A stretch of DNA of 64,000 nt from Nannocystis punicea (GCF_026965555.1 NZ_CP114040.1:2542001-2606000); one strand, 5' to 3'. Positions 30,849 through 40,007 are shown, counted from the stretch's first letter. A program made the numbers and translations. Notes: a model not told the origin generated them from the sequence alone.

Positions 30849-33800
30849 ATGACCGATGAGGCGAACTCTCACGCATCCCGTCTAAAGACCGATCCAAATC
30901 AGCATCTCGAGATTCCTATTGGTCTGCGGCCACCTGTCTTTGTCGAAAAGGGGCGCTCGCTGAGACTTGATGCAGCCGCCAAGGGGGTCCTTGAGAGGCT
31001 TAATGCGGGACATCGCATTGTTGCGCTTCGCGGACTCCCTGGCGAGGGCAAGACTCAAGTGTTACGGCAGGTTGCTGCCGAGCGTCATGGTTACTATATT
31101 GAACTCGGGGATCGGCATACTGAACCCGGGGATCGACCTTCTACAGATCTAGCACTACGGGAAGGCTTGTCGGTCATTGTCGAGGCGTTCGGCGAGCCCT
31201 CGTGCGCGCACCGCTCTTTGCGTACAGTATGCGCGCTAGTTCGGAATACGCTTTATAGACATACAGATAATCCTCTTATTGTCATCGACGCTCTCGACGC
31301 TTTCTGCTCGCGTGCCGACTTGGAGTCATTGCTCGATGCGTCCCGCGGAGGCTCGGTTGTCGTTGGGGGTCCAGGGGCGCAAGGAGTGACGGAAGTCAAG
31401 CTTGAATCGGCCGACGAGCAAGCTTTCAAGCAAGCGTATGCCGAGTCGTTGAATGCCAGCGTTCCCCTTGCATCGGAGGAACAGGCACTGATCGAGAGGA
31501 TTTCCCCAATGCTCGCGCATAACCCCCTGCGAGCCCAATTTGTCGCTGAACTCGTCCACGACCAAAGCGATCGTGCAGGAGCGCTGGGAGAATTCCTGGA
31601 ATCTATCCTGTCCGAGCCTGCGGAGATTGATCAACTCACGGCCTCGTCTGTCTCCAAGGTCTGGAGGCACCTCACACCAGAGGATCGGACACGCGTAGCA
31701 CTGGTTGCTATCCTTGGCGATCCAGGCATTCCTATTTCATGGCTCCCACCCGAGTACCAAGTTACTGCCCACACTCGGGCTCCTCTCCTGACGGTTTACG
31801 AGCGACAATCGGAGCGCTATGTTGAGGCGCACCGTATCACTGGAAGCTATGCCCGTCAGACCGGAACGTCAACCTTGGTGACGACACTCGTGAACCTGCT
31901 GGAGACATGGGTGGGGAACGAGCAGCTCCTTGATGAGCTAAAAACTCGGGGCGCAAGAGCGCGCGCGCTTGTTCGAGGCTGTCTTTATCTGAAGTCGTAC
32001 GCTGGAATCGATTTGCCACATCCGTCGTCTCGTGTGGTGAAAGCTTTTGTTGATACAGCACAAATGTCAAATCCTGATGCCCTGCTCAAGCACCTGTCGT
32101 ACGTTGTAGATGGTCCAGACAGCCTCTGGCAGCTTTCTCCAGACGTTATCGGAGAAATTTTTGATCATATCCCCCAGCGATTCACGCGAGACAATAAGGA
32201 ACTTAAAACTCTACGTATAGCCGCATTTGATTGCCTTGATCGACTCGCGCGCTCAGAAGTAAAAATTGCGCACGATGCTCCCGACGTGCTGGCATCGGCT
32301 ATGCACCATGCAGCGAAGGCCTTGTTGAGAACTAATTCTCCAGATGCTCAGAAATTGGCCATCGCTCGTTTCAGAGAACTTGACCAGCGCTGCGAGACTC
32401 TGCTTCCTCGCAACTCCAGATATTACACCGAGATCGCGCAAATCCGCCTTCAGATGGCGCGATCGGAGCTCTTGCCTCAAGATGAGCGGATAGAACAGCT
32501 CCGCAGCGTGCTCCAAGCAGGAGGGCAGAAATTGCCCATTTATTTACGATTGGCCATCTTATCGGCAATGCTGGATATTCGGCCCGAATCACCGTTGTCC
32601 GCCGCCGAGAAACTTTCTCTTATACAGGAGGGGCTCCGCCTTTGCAGCCCACACACAGTCTTAGAGACTCAGGCAAACTTTCTCCGCACGGCAGTCTCGG
32701 TATGTGATCGAGTGGGTGCACCTGCTTCAGTGTGGAGTGCCGTTTCGCAGATGGCAAGGTCTCTTGTGGCCCCGGCTGTTGCTGAAGCGCTCGGGGACCG
32801 GGACGCAGCTGCTTTAGGTCACGCGCTTGTGAAAGGAGCTAGCCAAGATTACTCCCGCATCGGCACCGAGTTGATCTTGCGAGCGCTCGAGCTTTACTCT
32901 CCTCTCGTAGAGTCTGCCGGGCCTATCGTTTTGAGCCGTTTGGCTGCGGCCCTGCGGGAATTGGGTTTCGCCGAAGAGTCGCGAGCTATCGCCGCCGTGT
33001 TGTACTGGAATGCGTCCGATCGTGAGCAACGATACTACGCCACCTTTGATTTCTCAAAGGCGTTGCGAGCGTCGGGAAGGCACAGGGAGGCAATCCATAT
33101 CGTCAGTAAGGAACGTCAAGTTAGACTTGATCGTCCCGATGAGGCAGCCGCATTAGGCGACGAGTATGCGAAGTGCGCTATTCGCGATATCGCGCTTCGA
33201 GAGGAAATCCGCGCTATTCTCGTTGAGAATGCTCGTTTCTATCGCGAGGCCAAACATCTTTCTTATGCGCAGAGGTGTGAGCGGTGGCTCAACACGCTTG
33301 AGCAAGATCCCGTGAACGAAGGAGCTCTGGCAGAAGACGAGTGGCGTGCCCACAGGCGCTTTGAGCGCCTCGCGGAGGAAGAGCGGCAATGGGTGCTCGA
33401 TCTCGTCAGACCAGTCGCCGCTCGCCCTGAACTGGCTGAGCTTTCGAACCGGCCTATTTTCGAGCAAGGGCTGAAGGCTGATAAGACGATCGTAGATTCA
33501 GGGCTTAAGGCTTGGTTCAGAAAACGGTGGAACCGAGTCGCGGCATTTTTTGTGCGGCTTGGCTCAAGGCGTTCGACGGGAACATCGCCACTTGACGTTT
33601 CGGCACTCGAGCGGCGGTTGTTTCGCGATTATACTGGTATCTTCGGGGCAAAAGTTTTCTGGGCAGGAGCTTTCACTCTATTGCCTCTTTTGATAGGTTT
33701 GAAGCTGGACCTTTACGGACTTCGGATCAGTGTGGCCACGGCCGTCTACGCTGTGTACCATTTTGTGGGGATATGGGTGTGGATGAGAGTGTACCGCCTT

Positions 33801-34043
33801 CATAGGCATGGAAATACACTCTTCTCCGAAAAAGAGAAGAGCGCGGAGGTTCTCGAGATCGAGCCGTTCCGCCGATTCGCCGCATTCGCGGGTTTCGTGA
33901 CAACCGCTCTGCTGATTCTCACTTTTGTTGCCAAGCTTACGATTGTGTTCGGAGACCAAGACGTCTCTGCACGCTCGAGATTTCCGAAGATCGTCGCTGA
34001 CATCTTGGGAGTTAATTTGGAGCCAGCCGCGGTCACGGACTGA
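30849..34043 (+). CDS. Large P-loop (STAND-like) NTPase with C-terminal membrane helices
   Basis: A 1064-residue protein. Walker A is GLPGEGKT (62-69) and Walker B LIVIDALD (143-150). A helical winged-helix-like and TPR-like region spans about 220-880. Three hydrophobic segments lie at about 935-959, 960-983 and 1010-1035, followed by a short tail. The order NTPase, helical sensor, membrane effector is that of STAND-type defence proteins, but no named family was recognised. Codon use and GC are clearly lower than all neighbours and the gene stands alone, pointing to horizontal transfer. Defence is inference; another signalling role is possible. Confidence 0.9.
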   Translation: MTDEANSHASRLKTDPNQHLEIPIGLRPPVFVEKGRSLRLDAAAKGVLERLNAGHRIVALRGLPGEGKTQVLRQVAAERHGYYIELGDRHTEPGDRPSTDLALREGLSVIVEAFGEPSCAHRSLRTVCALVRNTLYRHTDNPLIVIDALDAFCSRADLESLLDASRGGSVVVGGPGAQGVTEVKLESADEQAFKQAYAESLNASVPLASEEQALIERISPMLAHNPLRAQFVAELVHDQSDRAGALGEFLESILSEPAEIDQLTASSVSKVWRHLTPEDRTRVALVAILGDPGIPISWLPPEYQVTAHTRAPLLTVYERQSERYVEAHRITGSYARQTGTSTLVTTLVNLLETWVGNEQLLDELKTRGARARALVRGCLYLKSYAGIDLPHPSSRVVKAFVDTAQMSNPDALLKHLSYVVDGPDSLWQLSPDVIGEIFDHIPQRFTRDNKELKTLRIAAFDCLDRLARSEVKIAHDAPDVLASAMHHAAKALLRTNSPDAQKLAIARFRELDQRCETLLPRNSRYYTEIAQIRLQMARSELLPQDERIEQLRSVLQAGGQKLPIYLRLAILSAMLDIRPESPLSAAEKLSLIQEGLRLCSPHTVLETQANFLRTAVSVCDRVGAPASVWSAVSQMARSLVAPAVAEALGDRDAAALGHALVKGASQDYSRIGTELILRALELYSPLVESAGPIVLSRLAAALRELGFAEESRAIAAVLYWNASDREQRYYATFDFSKALRASGRHREAIHIVSKERQVRLDRPDEAAALGDEYAKCAIRDIALREEIRAILVENARFYREAKHLSYAQRCERWLNTLEQDPVNEGALAEDEWRAHRRFERLAEEERQWVLDLVRPVAARPELAELSNRPIFEQGLKADKTIVDSGLKAWFRKRWNRVAAFFVRLGSRRSTGTSPLDVSALERRLFRDYTGIFGAKVFWAGAFTLLPLLIGLKLDLYGLRISVATAVYAVYHFVGIWVWMRVYRLHRHGNTLFSEKEKSAEVLEIEPFRRFAAFAGFVTTALLILTFVAKLTIVFGDQDVSARSRFPKIVADILGVNLEPAAVTD

Positions 34044-34100
34044 CGCTACGGTGAAGCGTGTGAGGCGCGGCTGTGGCCTGCCGAGGGGGCGGCCGTCTGC

Positions 34101-34106
34101 TAGCGT
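34101..34106 (+). promoter_or_regulatory. Start-proximal -10-like hexamer
   Basis: TAGCGT lies six bases before the GTG at 34113 and supports that start. Confidence 0.4.
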
Positions 34107-34112
34107 GTCGGG

Positions 34113-34853
34113 GTGCATTCGTCCGCGACCCGGCGCCTCACCGCCTCCGAACGGGCGGAGCTCGAGGCCGAGCGCGCGCAACTGGTCGTCGCGCACGCCC
34201 GCGAGGTCGAGGTGGGGCGCCAGTTGGAAGCCCGCGCGTTCCCGGTGATGCTGGGCAGCGTGGGCTGCTGCGTCCTGGTCGCCGCACTCCTCGTCTACAC
34301 CGGGCAACTCGCCTCGGCGGCGATGGTGGGCGCGTTGGCGGCATGGATTGTCTGGGTTACCGTGTGGGGCCTGCCCGCGCCGACCTCGCTCCTCGATGTC
34401 CCCGAGATCGCGCGCGTCGACGAGGCCCTCGCCCGCGACGAGGTGCGGGTGATCGACCTTCGTGCCGACGCCGCTGTCACGGTGCGCGCCGCCGACGGCG
34501 AGGTCTTCGGCGATCTGCTGCGTACCGGGGCCGACCAGGTGAGCTACCTGCCCCGCGCGCTGTGCTCGTCGGTCGACGCCGAGCGCCTGCCGAACACGCA
34601 CCTCCGGATCGTCTGTGTGCAGGGGCTCGGGAGCTGTCACGTCGAGCCGCTCGGCATTCGCCTCGAACCGCTGGCGGACGTCGTCGGCGCGGCCGACAAT
34701 TGGCGCTGGTGCGGCGATGACGCCGTCATCGTCTGGACGCCGAGCGAGGATCGCCGCGAGGGGCTCCACCTCTGCGACGGCGAGTCGTACCTCGCCTCGT
34801 TCGCCGCCAACATCCGCGAGCTCGCGGCCCCGCTGTTCGCTCCGGCCCGCTGA
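34113..34853 (+). CDS. Membrane protein of unknown function
   Basis: A 246-residue protein starting at GTG. A charged coiled N-terminus (ASERAELEAERAQLV) precedes two membrane helices at about 44-85. The C-terminal 160 residues are soluble and mixed alpha/beta, with VRVIDLRAD, LRIVCVQGLGSCHVEPLGIRL and VIVWTPSEDRR. No family was recognised. GC is back to the genomic level only 70 bases after the low-GC NTPase gene, so it is probably not part of that island. Confidence 0.78.
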   Translation: MHSSATRRLTASERAELEAERAQLVVAHAREVEVGRQLEARAFPVMLGSVGCCVLVAALLVYTGQLASAAMVGALAAWIVWVTVWGLPAPTSLLDVPEIARVDEALARDEVRVIDLRADAAVTVRAADGEVFGDLLRTGADQVSYLPRALCSSVDAERLPNTHLRIVCVQGLGSCHVEPLGIRLEPLADVVGAADNWRWCGDDAVIVWTPSEDRREGLHLCDGESYLASFAANIRELAAPLFAPAR

Positions 34854-34868
34854 CTCGGCGTCGTTCCT

Positions 34869-34935
34869 GGATGTCTTAGAGGGCATGTCCTCGAGGACAT
34901 ATAAAACGACCTCGAGAGACATGTCCTCGAGGACA
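34869..34935. repeat. Cluster of three ACATGTC palindromes
   Basis: Three related elements fill the 86-base gap between convergent genes. The middle one contains ATGTCCTCGAGGACAT, a perfect 16-base palindrome (34885-34900); the last contains TGTCCTCGAGGACA (34922-34935); the first is degenerate. Confidence 0.65.
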
Positions 34936-34939
34936 GCGC

Positions 34940-36145
34940 TCACTCCGCCCGCGGCGACCACTCGACGCGGTGGGCGAAGGTCCGCGCCTGCGCGGCCGCG
35001 CCGAGGCGGAGGAACAGCGGCAGCATGCGGTCGCGGAACCAGGCCGCCACCGGGCCTGCGGGCGCCTTGCCGTCGCCGTTCTTGCGGGCCTGGCGGACGA
35101 CCGCCTCGACGCGGCCGCGGCGCTCCTGCTCGAAGCGGGCGAAGGCGGCCTGGGGGGCCTCGGCGTCGCGCAGGCACCGCGCCAGGACCAGCGCGTCCTC
35201 GAGCGCGAGCGAGGCGCCCTGGCCAGCCGAGGGCGACGTCGCGTGGGCCGCGTCGCCGAGCAGGCACACCCGACCCGCGTGCCAGCGGGGCAGGGTCATG
35301 ATGTCGTGGAGCGCCCACGGGCCGAGCAGCGTCGGCGTCGCGCGCACGACGTCGGCGATCCACCCCGGGTCGCCGGCGTGCAGGGCCAGGATCGACGCGC
35401 GCCGCTGTTCGGGATCGGCGACCTGCATGGTCTCGCGCGCGCCGGTGTTGTGGAACCACCACACCTCGCCGCCGGGGGCCGCGAACGCGCCGAAGAACGC
35501 GCGGCGGCCGAATGTCATCACCGTCCACCCGGGCTCGAGCGGCGCGCCGGGGCAGCGAGCGAAGCCGCCGAGGTCGCACAGGCCGGTGTAGGCCGGCGCC
35601 GGCGCGTCCGGCAGGGTCAGCGCGCGCACGCGCGAGCGCAGCCCGTCGCAGCCGAGCAGCACGTCGGCCGCGAGTTGTTCGCCGCTCTCCAGCCGCGCGA
35701 CGACCTCGCCGGGCCGCTCGTCGAGCGCCACCAGCCTCGCGCCGAAGCGGCAGTCCGCGCCGCGCTCGCCGGCCGCCGTCATCAAGGACCGGTGCAGCTC
35801 GGCGCGGCGGATCATCACCATCTGCGCGCCGAACCGCTGCGCGTGGTCGCGGTGGTCGATCACGCCGATGCAGCGGCCGCGGGCGTTGGTGAACCGCATC
35901 CCCTGGCACACCGCGCCGCGGGCCTGGATCTCCGCGCCCAGGCCCAGCTCCGCCAGCACCTGCAGGCCGTTGGGCGCCAGGCCGAGGAACGCCCCCTCGT
36001 CGCCCGCCGCCTCGCTGCGGGCCTCGAGCACCGTGGTCGCCAGGCCGAGGCGGCGCAGGAACATCGCCACGGTCGGCCCCGCCACCCCGCCGCCGACCAC
36101 CACCGCCCGCCGCAGCCCGCCGTTCGCCCTCGTCGAGTCCGTCAA
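34940..36145 (-). CDS. FAD-dependent monooxygenase
   Basis: A flavoprotein hydroxylase of about 401 residues (PHBH/UbiH fold). The N-terminus has VVVGGGVAGPTVAMFL for the FAD ADP part; the DG motif is LLGCDGLRSRVR; the GD motif is VCLLGDAAHATSPSAGQG. The start is taken as the TTG at 36145 because GGGAGG lies six bases upstream; the open frame allows a TTG at 36184 without a ribosome site. It is divergent from a LysR gene, its likely regulator. The aromatic or polyketide substrate is unknown. Confidence 0.9.
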   Translation of the reverse strand: MTDSTRANGGLRRAVVVGGGVAGPTVAMFLRRLGLATTVLEARSEAAGDEGAFLGLAPNGLQVLAELGLGAEIQARGAVCQGMRFTNARGRCIGVIDHRDHAQRFGAQMVMIRRAELHRSLMTAAGERGADCRFGARLVALDERPGEVVARLESGEQLAADVLLGCDGLRSRVRALTLPDAPAPAYTGLCDLGGFARCPGAPLEPGWTVMTFGRRAFFGAFAAPGGEVWWFHNTGARETMQVADPEQRRASILALHAGDPGWIADVVRATPTLLGPWALHDIMTLPRWHAGRVCLLGDAAHATSPSAGQGASLALEDALVLARCLRDAEAPQAAFARFEQERRGRVEAVVRQARKNGDGKAPAGPVAAWFRDRMLPLFLRLGAAAQARTFAHRVEWSPRAE

Positions 36146-36222
36146 ATCGTACCTCCCGCCGGCGAGGATTCGTCCTCGGGACAATCATTGCAAGTGACGA
36201 TACGTGACGGTAAACATCACTG
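36146..36222. promoter_or_regulatory. Divergent control region, monooxygenase/LysR
   Basis: This 77-base gap holds GTGACG twice, eleven bases apart, and TCAC-TGGTG-GTGA next to the LysR start. Such dyads are typical LysR binding sites, but the exact operator cannot be fixed from one copy. Confidence 0.4.
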
Positions 36223-37179
36223 GTGGTGAACATCTCGGCGCTCGACCTCAACCTCCTGCTCGTGCTCCACACCGTGCTCGTCGAGCGCAGCGCGGCCGCG
36301 GCGGCGCGGCGGCTGCACGTCACGCCGTCGGCGGTCAGCAACTCGCTGGCCAAGCTGCGGGCGCAGCTCGGCGACCCGCTGGTGGTCCGCAGCGGCCGCG
36401 GGCTGGTGCCGACCCCGCGGGCGCTCGAGCTGGGGCCGCACCTGCGGGCGGCGATCCGCGAGCTCGAGCGGGTGGTCGCCGGCGCCGAGCGGTTCGACCC
36501 GGCCACCACCACCCGCAGCTTCGCGCTCGCGCTGTCCGACGCCCATCAAATTTGCGACCTCCCGCGGGTGGCCCGGGCGTTCGCTCGCGCGATGCCGCGG
36601 GCGTGCCTGCGGGTCGTCAGCGTCGATCACTTCGAGGCGGTCGGCGGGCTCGCGGGCGGCGAGGTCGACGCGGCGGTCGCCCCCGCGACCGCGCCGCAGC
36701 CCGGGCAGCACGCGCATCACCTGTACGAAGAGACAGGCGTGATGCTGGTCCGCCGCGGCCACCCGGCCCTCGGCGAGCCGGTCACGCGCGAGGTGTGGGC
36801 CTCGCTGCGCCTGGTCGACATCCACCTCGCGCTCGGCCGCGGCGGCATCGGCAACCGCGCGGCGCGGGCGTGGATGGCCGGCGAGCGCCTCAGCTTCGAG
36901 GTCGCCGCGGTGGTGCCGAGCTTCCTCGCCGCCGCGGTGGTCGCCGCCAACACCGACCACGTGTGCGGCCTGCCGCGCCGCGTCGCCGAGGCGCTGGCGC
37001 CCGTCCTGCCGCTCGTGCCGCTGGCGGTGCCGGGCCCGCCGATGACGTTCCCGATCGACCTCGTGTGGCACGAGCGCACGCACCTCGACGCGGGCGCGCG
37101 AGCCTTCCGCGAGCTGGTGATCGCCGCGCTGGCGAGCCCGCGCCCGGCGAGCAAGCGAGGCCCGCGCCGGCGCGCGTGA
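36223..37179 (+). CDS. LysR-family transcriptional regulator
   Basis: A 318-residue protein. Residues 6-65 form the winged helix-turn-helix ([20 protein letters not shown] then [20 protein letters not shown]), as in the NodD-type subgroup. The C-terminal substrate-binding domain follows ([36 protein letters not shown]). The start is GTG at 36223 or the adjacent GTG at 36226. It is divergent from the FAD monooxygenase and probably controls it. Confidence 0.92.
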   Translation: MVNISALDLNLLLVLHTVLVERSAAAAARRLHVTPSAVSNSLAKLRAQLGDPLVVRSGRGLVPTPRALELGPHLRAAIRELERVVAGAERFDPATTTRSFALALSDAHQICDLPRVARAFARAMPRACLRVVSVDHFEAVGGLAGGEVDAAVAPATAPQPGQHAHHLYEETGVMLVRRGHPALGEPVTREVWASLRLVDIHLALGRGGIGNRAARAWMAGERLSFEVAAVVPSFLAAAVVAANTDHVCGLPRRVAEALAPVLPLVPLAVPGPPMTFPIDLVWHERTHLDAGARAFRELVIAALASPRPASKRGPRRRA

Positions 37180-37233
37180 GCGCGGACAGCGAGGAGCGTG
37201 GGCCGGGGCGTGATGGTTCCTGGCGACAGTCAC

Positions 37234-37316
37234 GGGCCGCGAGGCTCGGGTGGTCGCGGCGTGAGCCGGTGCGCGAAGAATGTTGCAAGGTCAGGGGCCG
37301 TGAGGCTGAGGTGAGC
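37234..37316. repeat. GCCGCGAGGCTCGGG repeat, downstream pair
   Basis: One good copy continuing TGGTCGCGGCG and one shortened copy. The same repeat recurs three times at 38771-38876, on the other side of the Cys-rich lipoprotein gene. Confidence 0.5.
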
Positions 37317-37449
37317 CCTGCATGTCGTCGGGCCATGGAGTTCGTCGTGGCTCGGGAGTAGCGAGCCACGACAAGCTCGTGGCATGCGTCCGGAGCATGG
37401 AGCTGGTTGCGACGGATCGGAGTGGCGAGGCCCGGCGACCCGTGTCGCG

Positions 37450-37530
37450 TGGATGCGGCCTGCGCTCGCGCGCGAGTACGCCGACCTGCTGCAATGGCGC
37501 GACGAGATCTACCGGAAAGCGTCGTCGGCG
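37450..37530 (+). pseudogene. Possible C-terminal relic of a GST-like protein
   Basis: The segment LAREYADLLQWRDEIYRK resembles the last helix of some glutathione S-transferase-like proteins (FxxLxxWRDxxYxRH). Nothing upstream in the frame fits, so if real it is only a remnant. Confidence 0.25.
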
Positions 37531-37577
37531 CTCGGCCTGAGCGGGCCTCGCGTCCGCCCGGGCCTACCGTCCGCTTC

Positions 37578-38462
37578 TCAGCACTGACCCTGGCACTGCA
37601 TGTCGACGCAAGTGCCGATTTCCTGGGCGAGCATGCCGGACGGGCCGAACGGGCCGCCGTTCATCTGGATGACGTCGCCGCACGGGCCCAGGCAGTCGAT
37701 CCCGCCGCAGCCGGCCTCCGCGGCGCAGTCGCGGATCGCCTTGCAGCCGGCGTCCTTTTGGCACGCCTGCATCTCGTCGAGGCACTTCGTACAAGCACAC
37801 TCACCGCACGGGTCACCGGGGTGGACTGCGGCGAGACACTGCTGCACCGCGCCGCACGGGACCTGGCACCCCGCGTCGACGCAGGTGCCGATGTTTTGGG
37901 CGAGCATGCCGGACGGGCCGAACGGGCCGCCGTTCCGCTGGATGACGTCGCCGCACGGGCCGAGGCATGCGATCCCGCTGCAGCCGGTCTCCTTGCCACA
38001 ATCGCGGATCGCCCTGCAGCCGGGGTCCTCCTGGCACGCCTGCATCTCGTCGTGGCACTCCATGCACGCACATTCGCCGCACGGATCACCGGGGTTGACG
38101 ATGTCGAGGCATTGCAGCGCTTCGGCGGTCGTGTTGCCGGTGGTGCTCGCGTCGGGTTGTTCCGTCGTCGCGCCGGGCTCGGTCGTGGTCGTCGAATCAG
38201 GCGGCTCCATCGTCGAAGTGACCTCCGGCGACATCGAGGTCGGGTCGCCGGTCGAAACCGAAGTTATTGCAACCGTGGTCGTGCCGGTCGTGGGATCCAC
38301 GCCCGTCGAGGTGGTGGGCGAAGTCGAGGTCGATATCTCGGTGGTGATGGGGCCGTGGGTGCTTTCCCCGGGACCGGTCCCCCCGGTACCGGTCCCTCGG
38401 GGGTTGTAGAAGCAGCCGGCTGCGAGCCAACACAGGATCGTTCCCAACGAACGGCCGAACAT
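37578..38462 (-). CDS. Lipoprotein with two Cys-rich tandem repeats
   Basis: A 294-residue protein. The signal ends LAAGC. A Thr/Ser/Pro-rich linker covers about 20-115. Two repeats of about 85 residues follow, each with about ten Cys: both contain PGDPCGECAC, DEMQACQ, GCxAIRDC, CLGPCGDVIQ and GGPFGPSGMLAQ. The repeats are about 75 percent alike, showing a recent internal duplication. Cys-rich modules of this kind are seen in myxobacterial lipoproteins, but I cannot give a family name. TAGAGT lies six bases upstream of the ATG. Confidence 0.87.
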   Translation of the reverse strand: MFGRSLGTILCWLAAGCFYNPRGTGTGGTGPGESTHGPITTEISTSTSPTTSTGVDPTTGTTTVAITSVSTGDPTSMSPEVTSTMEPPDSTTTTEPGATTEQPDASTTGNTTAEALQCLDIVNPGDPCGECACMECHDEMQACQEDPGCRAIRDCGKETGCSGIACLGPCGDVIQRNGGPFGPSGMLAQNIGTCVDAGCQVPCGAVQQCLAAVHPGDPCGECACTKCLDEMQACQKDAGCKAIRDCAAEAGCGGIDCLGPCGDVIQMNGGPFGPSGMLAQEIGTCVDMQCQGQC

Positions 38463-38770
38463 TCCGTCACTCTACGTCTGGCCCGAGACGCTGCACAGAT
38501 CGGGCGAACGTGCTCGCCCGGGCCGGCCGGTCGAAGCCGCCCACGTCGTGCTGATCACCCGCCGGGCTGTTGGACTCACCGATAAGGGAGATGGCCCGCC
38601 GGGCCGTTCGACTCGAGCGTCTGTTCGCGCTGAATCCTCCTCGGCCCGATGCAGGGCTAGCCACGCCTCCATCGGGTCCGGCGGGGCACCGAGGACGTCG
38701 ACTTCGCCCTGGGTCGACGTTGCCCACGGCCACTTGAGCGAGGTGAGGTACTTCTCGCTGGCGAGCGCCG

Positions 38771-38876
38771 CGAGGCCGTGAGGCTCGGGTGGTCGCGGCG
38801 TACGCGAGGCGACGAGGCCGCGAGGCTCGGGACCGGGGAGTGATGCCGGCGAGGCCGCGAGGCTCGGGTGGTCATG
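38771..38876. repeat. GCCGCGAGGCTCGGG repeat, three copies
   Basis: Copies at about 38771-38800, 38812-38833 and 38850-38876 share GAGGCCG(C/T)GAGGCTCGGG; the first and third continue with TGGTC. The spacing is about 40 bases. Confidence 0.55.
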
Positions 38877-39063
38877 GCGGCGGCGGGGGAGTGATGCGCG
38901 GGTCGCCTGCTCCCTGCACGGCATCCTCGCGGCGCGTGCGAGCGGATCGTTCGCCGTCGTCGCTGCGATCGCGGGCTGGCGAGGTCCGCGGGCTACGAGC
39001 GCGGTGAGGTTCTCACCGCGCCGTGGGTCGCGCGGAGGCATCGCTCGCGGCGCGAGCCTGCGC

Positions 39064-39069
39064 TATCGT
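39064..39069 (+). promoter_or_regulatory. Start-proximal -10-like hexamer
   Basis: TATCGT seven bases before the ATG at 39077; an identical hexamer precedes the Nudix gene at 40023. Confidence 0.45.
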
Positions 39070-39076
39070 CGGCCCG

Positions 39077-39892
39077 ATGTCGCCGCGCGGACTCTACGCC
39101 TACGCCAGCCTCGACGCCGCCGGAGAGGCCGAGGCGGCGGCGCGGCGCATGGAGGCGCGGGCGGGCTTGCCGGCCACCGCGGCGATGTTCGAGGCGCTGG
39201 TGCTGCCGCTCTTGCGCCCCGGGCTGAAGGTCGTCGAGGTCGGGTGCGGCAGCGGCGGGCTGGCGCGGCGGATGGTCGCCGCGCACGAGGGCATCGAGGT
39301 GTGGGCCACCGACAAGAGCGAGGGCATGCTGGCGTTCGCTCGCCGGGCCGCCGCCGACGTGCCGGCGCGCCTGCGCTTCTCGCAGTGGGAGGCGGGCACC
39401 CCGTGGCCGGCCGAGCTGCCGGCGCGCGTCGACCTCGTCGTCTCCGCGGTCACCACCCCGTACCTGTCCGAGCCGGCGCTGCGCCGGCTGCTCGCCGAGC
39501 TGCGCGAACGGACATGTCTTGAGGGACATGTTCTGTTCCTCGAGCAGGACCTGGCGAGCGCCACGGTCGCCCACCCCGACCACAACCTGGCCGAGCGGAT
39601 CTCGAGCGAGCACGTGCGCCTCAAGCAGCCGTGGCAGGGCCACGGCCTGCGCCGCTACGTGCGCGAGGCCGGCTTCTCGCTGCTGCCGCGGACGTCGTTC
39701 CTGTGGACCGACGACACCTTCAGCCCGTACCTGCGCGACCTCATGACCCGCTACGCCGACGACGCGGTGACCGACGGCCTGCCGTCCGCCGAGGCCGCGC
39801 GGTTCATCGCCGGCCTCGAGGCGCTGGCGGTCGAGGGCGAGTGTTATTACGGGATGGTCTATCACCGCGTGCTCGCACGGGTGCTCGCGTGA
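39077..39892 (+). CDS. Class I SAM-dependent methyltransferase
   Basis: A 271-residue protein. The SAM motif VVEVGCGSGGLARRM is at about 52-66, then VWATDKSEGML (motif II) and VDLVVSAVTTPYL (post II). The C-terminal part resembles UbiE/phosphatidylethanolamine-type methyltransferases (GLRRYVREAGFSLLPRTSF). A dispersed ACATGTC palindrome encodes about residues 145-153 (RTCLEGHVL) without breaking the frame. The ATG at 39077 is preferred over 39023 by the hexamer upstream. The substrate is unknown. Confidence 0.9.
   Translation: MSPRGLYAYASLDAAGEAEAAARRMEARAGLPATAAMFEALVLPLLRPGLKVVEVGCGSGGLARRMVAAHEGIEVWATDKSEGMLAFARRAAADVPARLRFSQWEAGTPWPAELPARVDLVVSAVTTPYLSEPALRRLLAELRERTCLEGHVLFLEQDLASATVAHPDHNLAERISSEHVRLKQPWQGHGLRRYVREAGFSLLPRTSFLWTDDTFSPYLRDLMTRYADDAVTDGLPSAEAARFIAGLEALAVEGECYYGMVYHRVLARVLA
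39510..39533. repeat. ACATGTC palindrome inside a gene
   Basis: ACATGTC and GACATGT are perfect 7-base arms around TTGAGG, within an extended 24-base symmetrical element. It lies in frame in the methyltransferase gene. Confidence 0.65.
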
Positions 39893-40007
39893 GCGGCCGA
39901 TGAGCTCGCGGGGCGCCCGCCTCCGGCCGCGAGGGTGCGTGCGCCGCCGATCGGGCGGCCGAGCGACGAATGGCGACCGGCGATGGTCCAGCTCCGCGGC
40001 GATCGGC

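Larger units (their letters stand above)
37180..37577. other. Intergenic region with short repeats and gene relic
   Basis: About 400 bases. Two copies of a GCCGCGAGGCTCGGG-type repeat lie at 37234-37260 and, degenerate, at 37294-37316. A short protein-like segment lies at 37450-37530. No intact gene is supported. Confidence 0.45.
38463..39076. other. Intergenic region, 614 bases
   Basis: A divergent gap with no supported gene. It contains the repeat copies at 38771-38876 and the start-proximal hexamer of the methyltransferase gene at 39064-39069. Confidence 0.5.
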
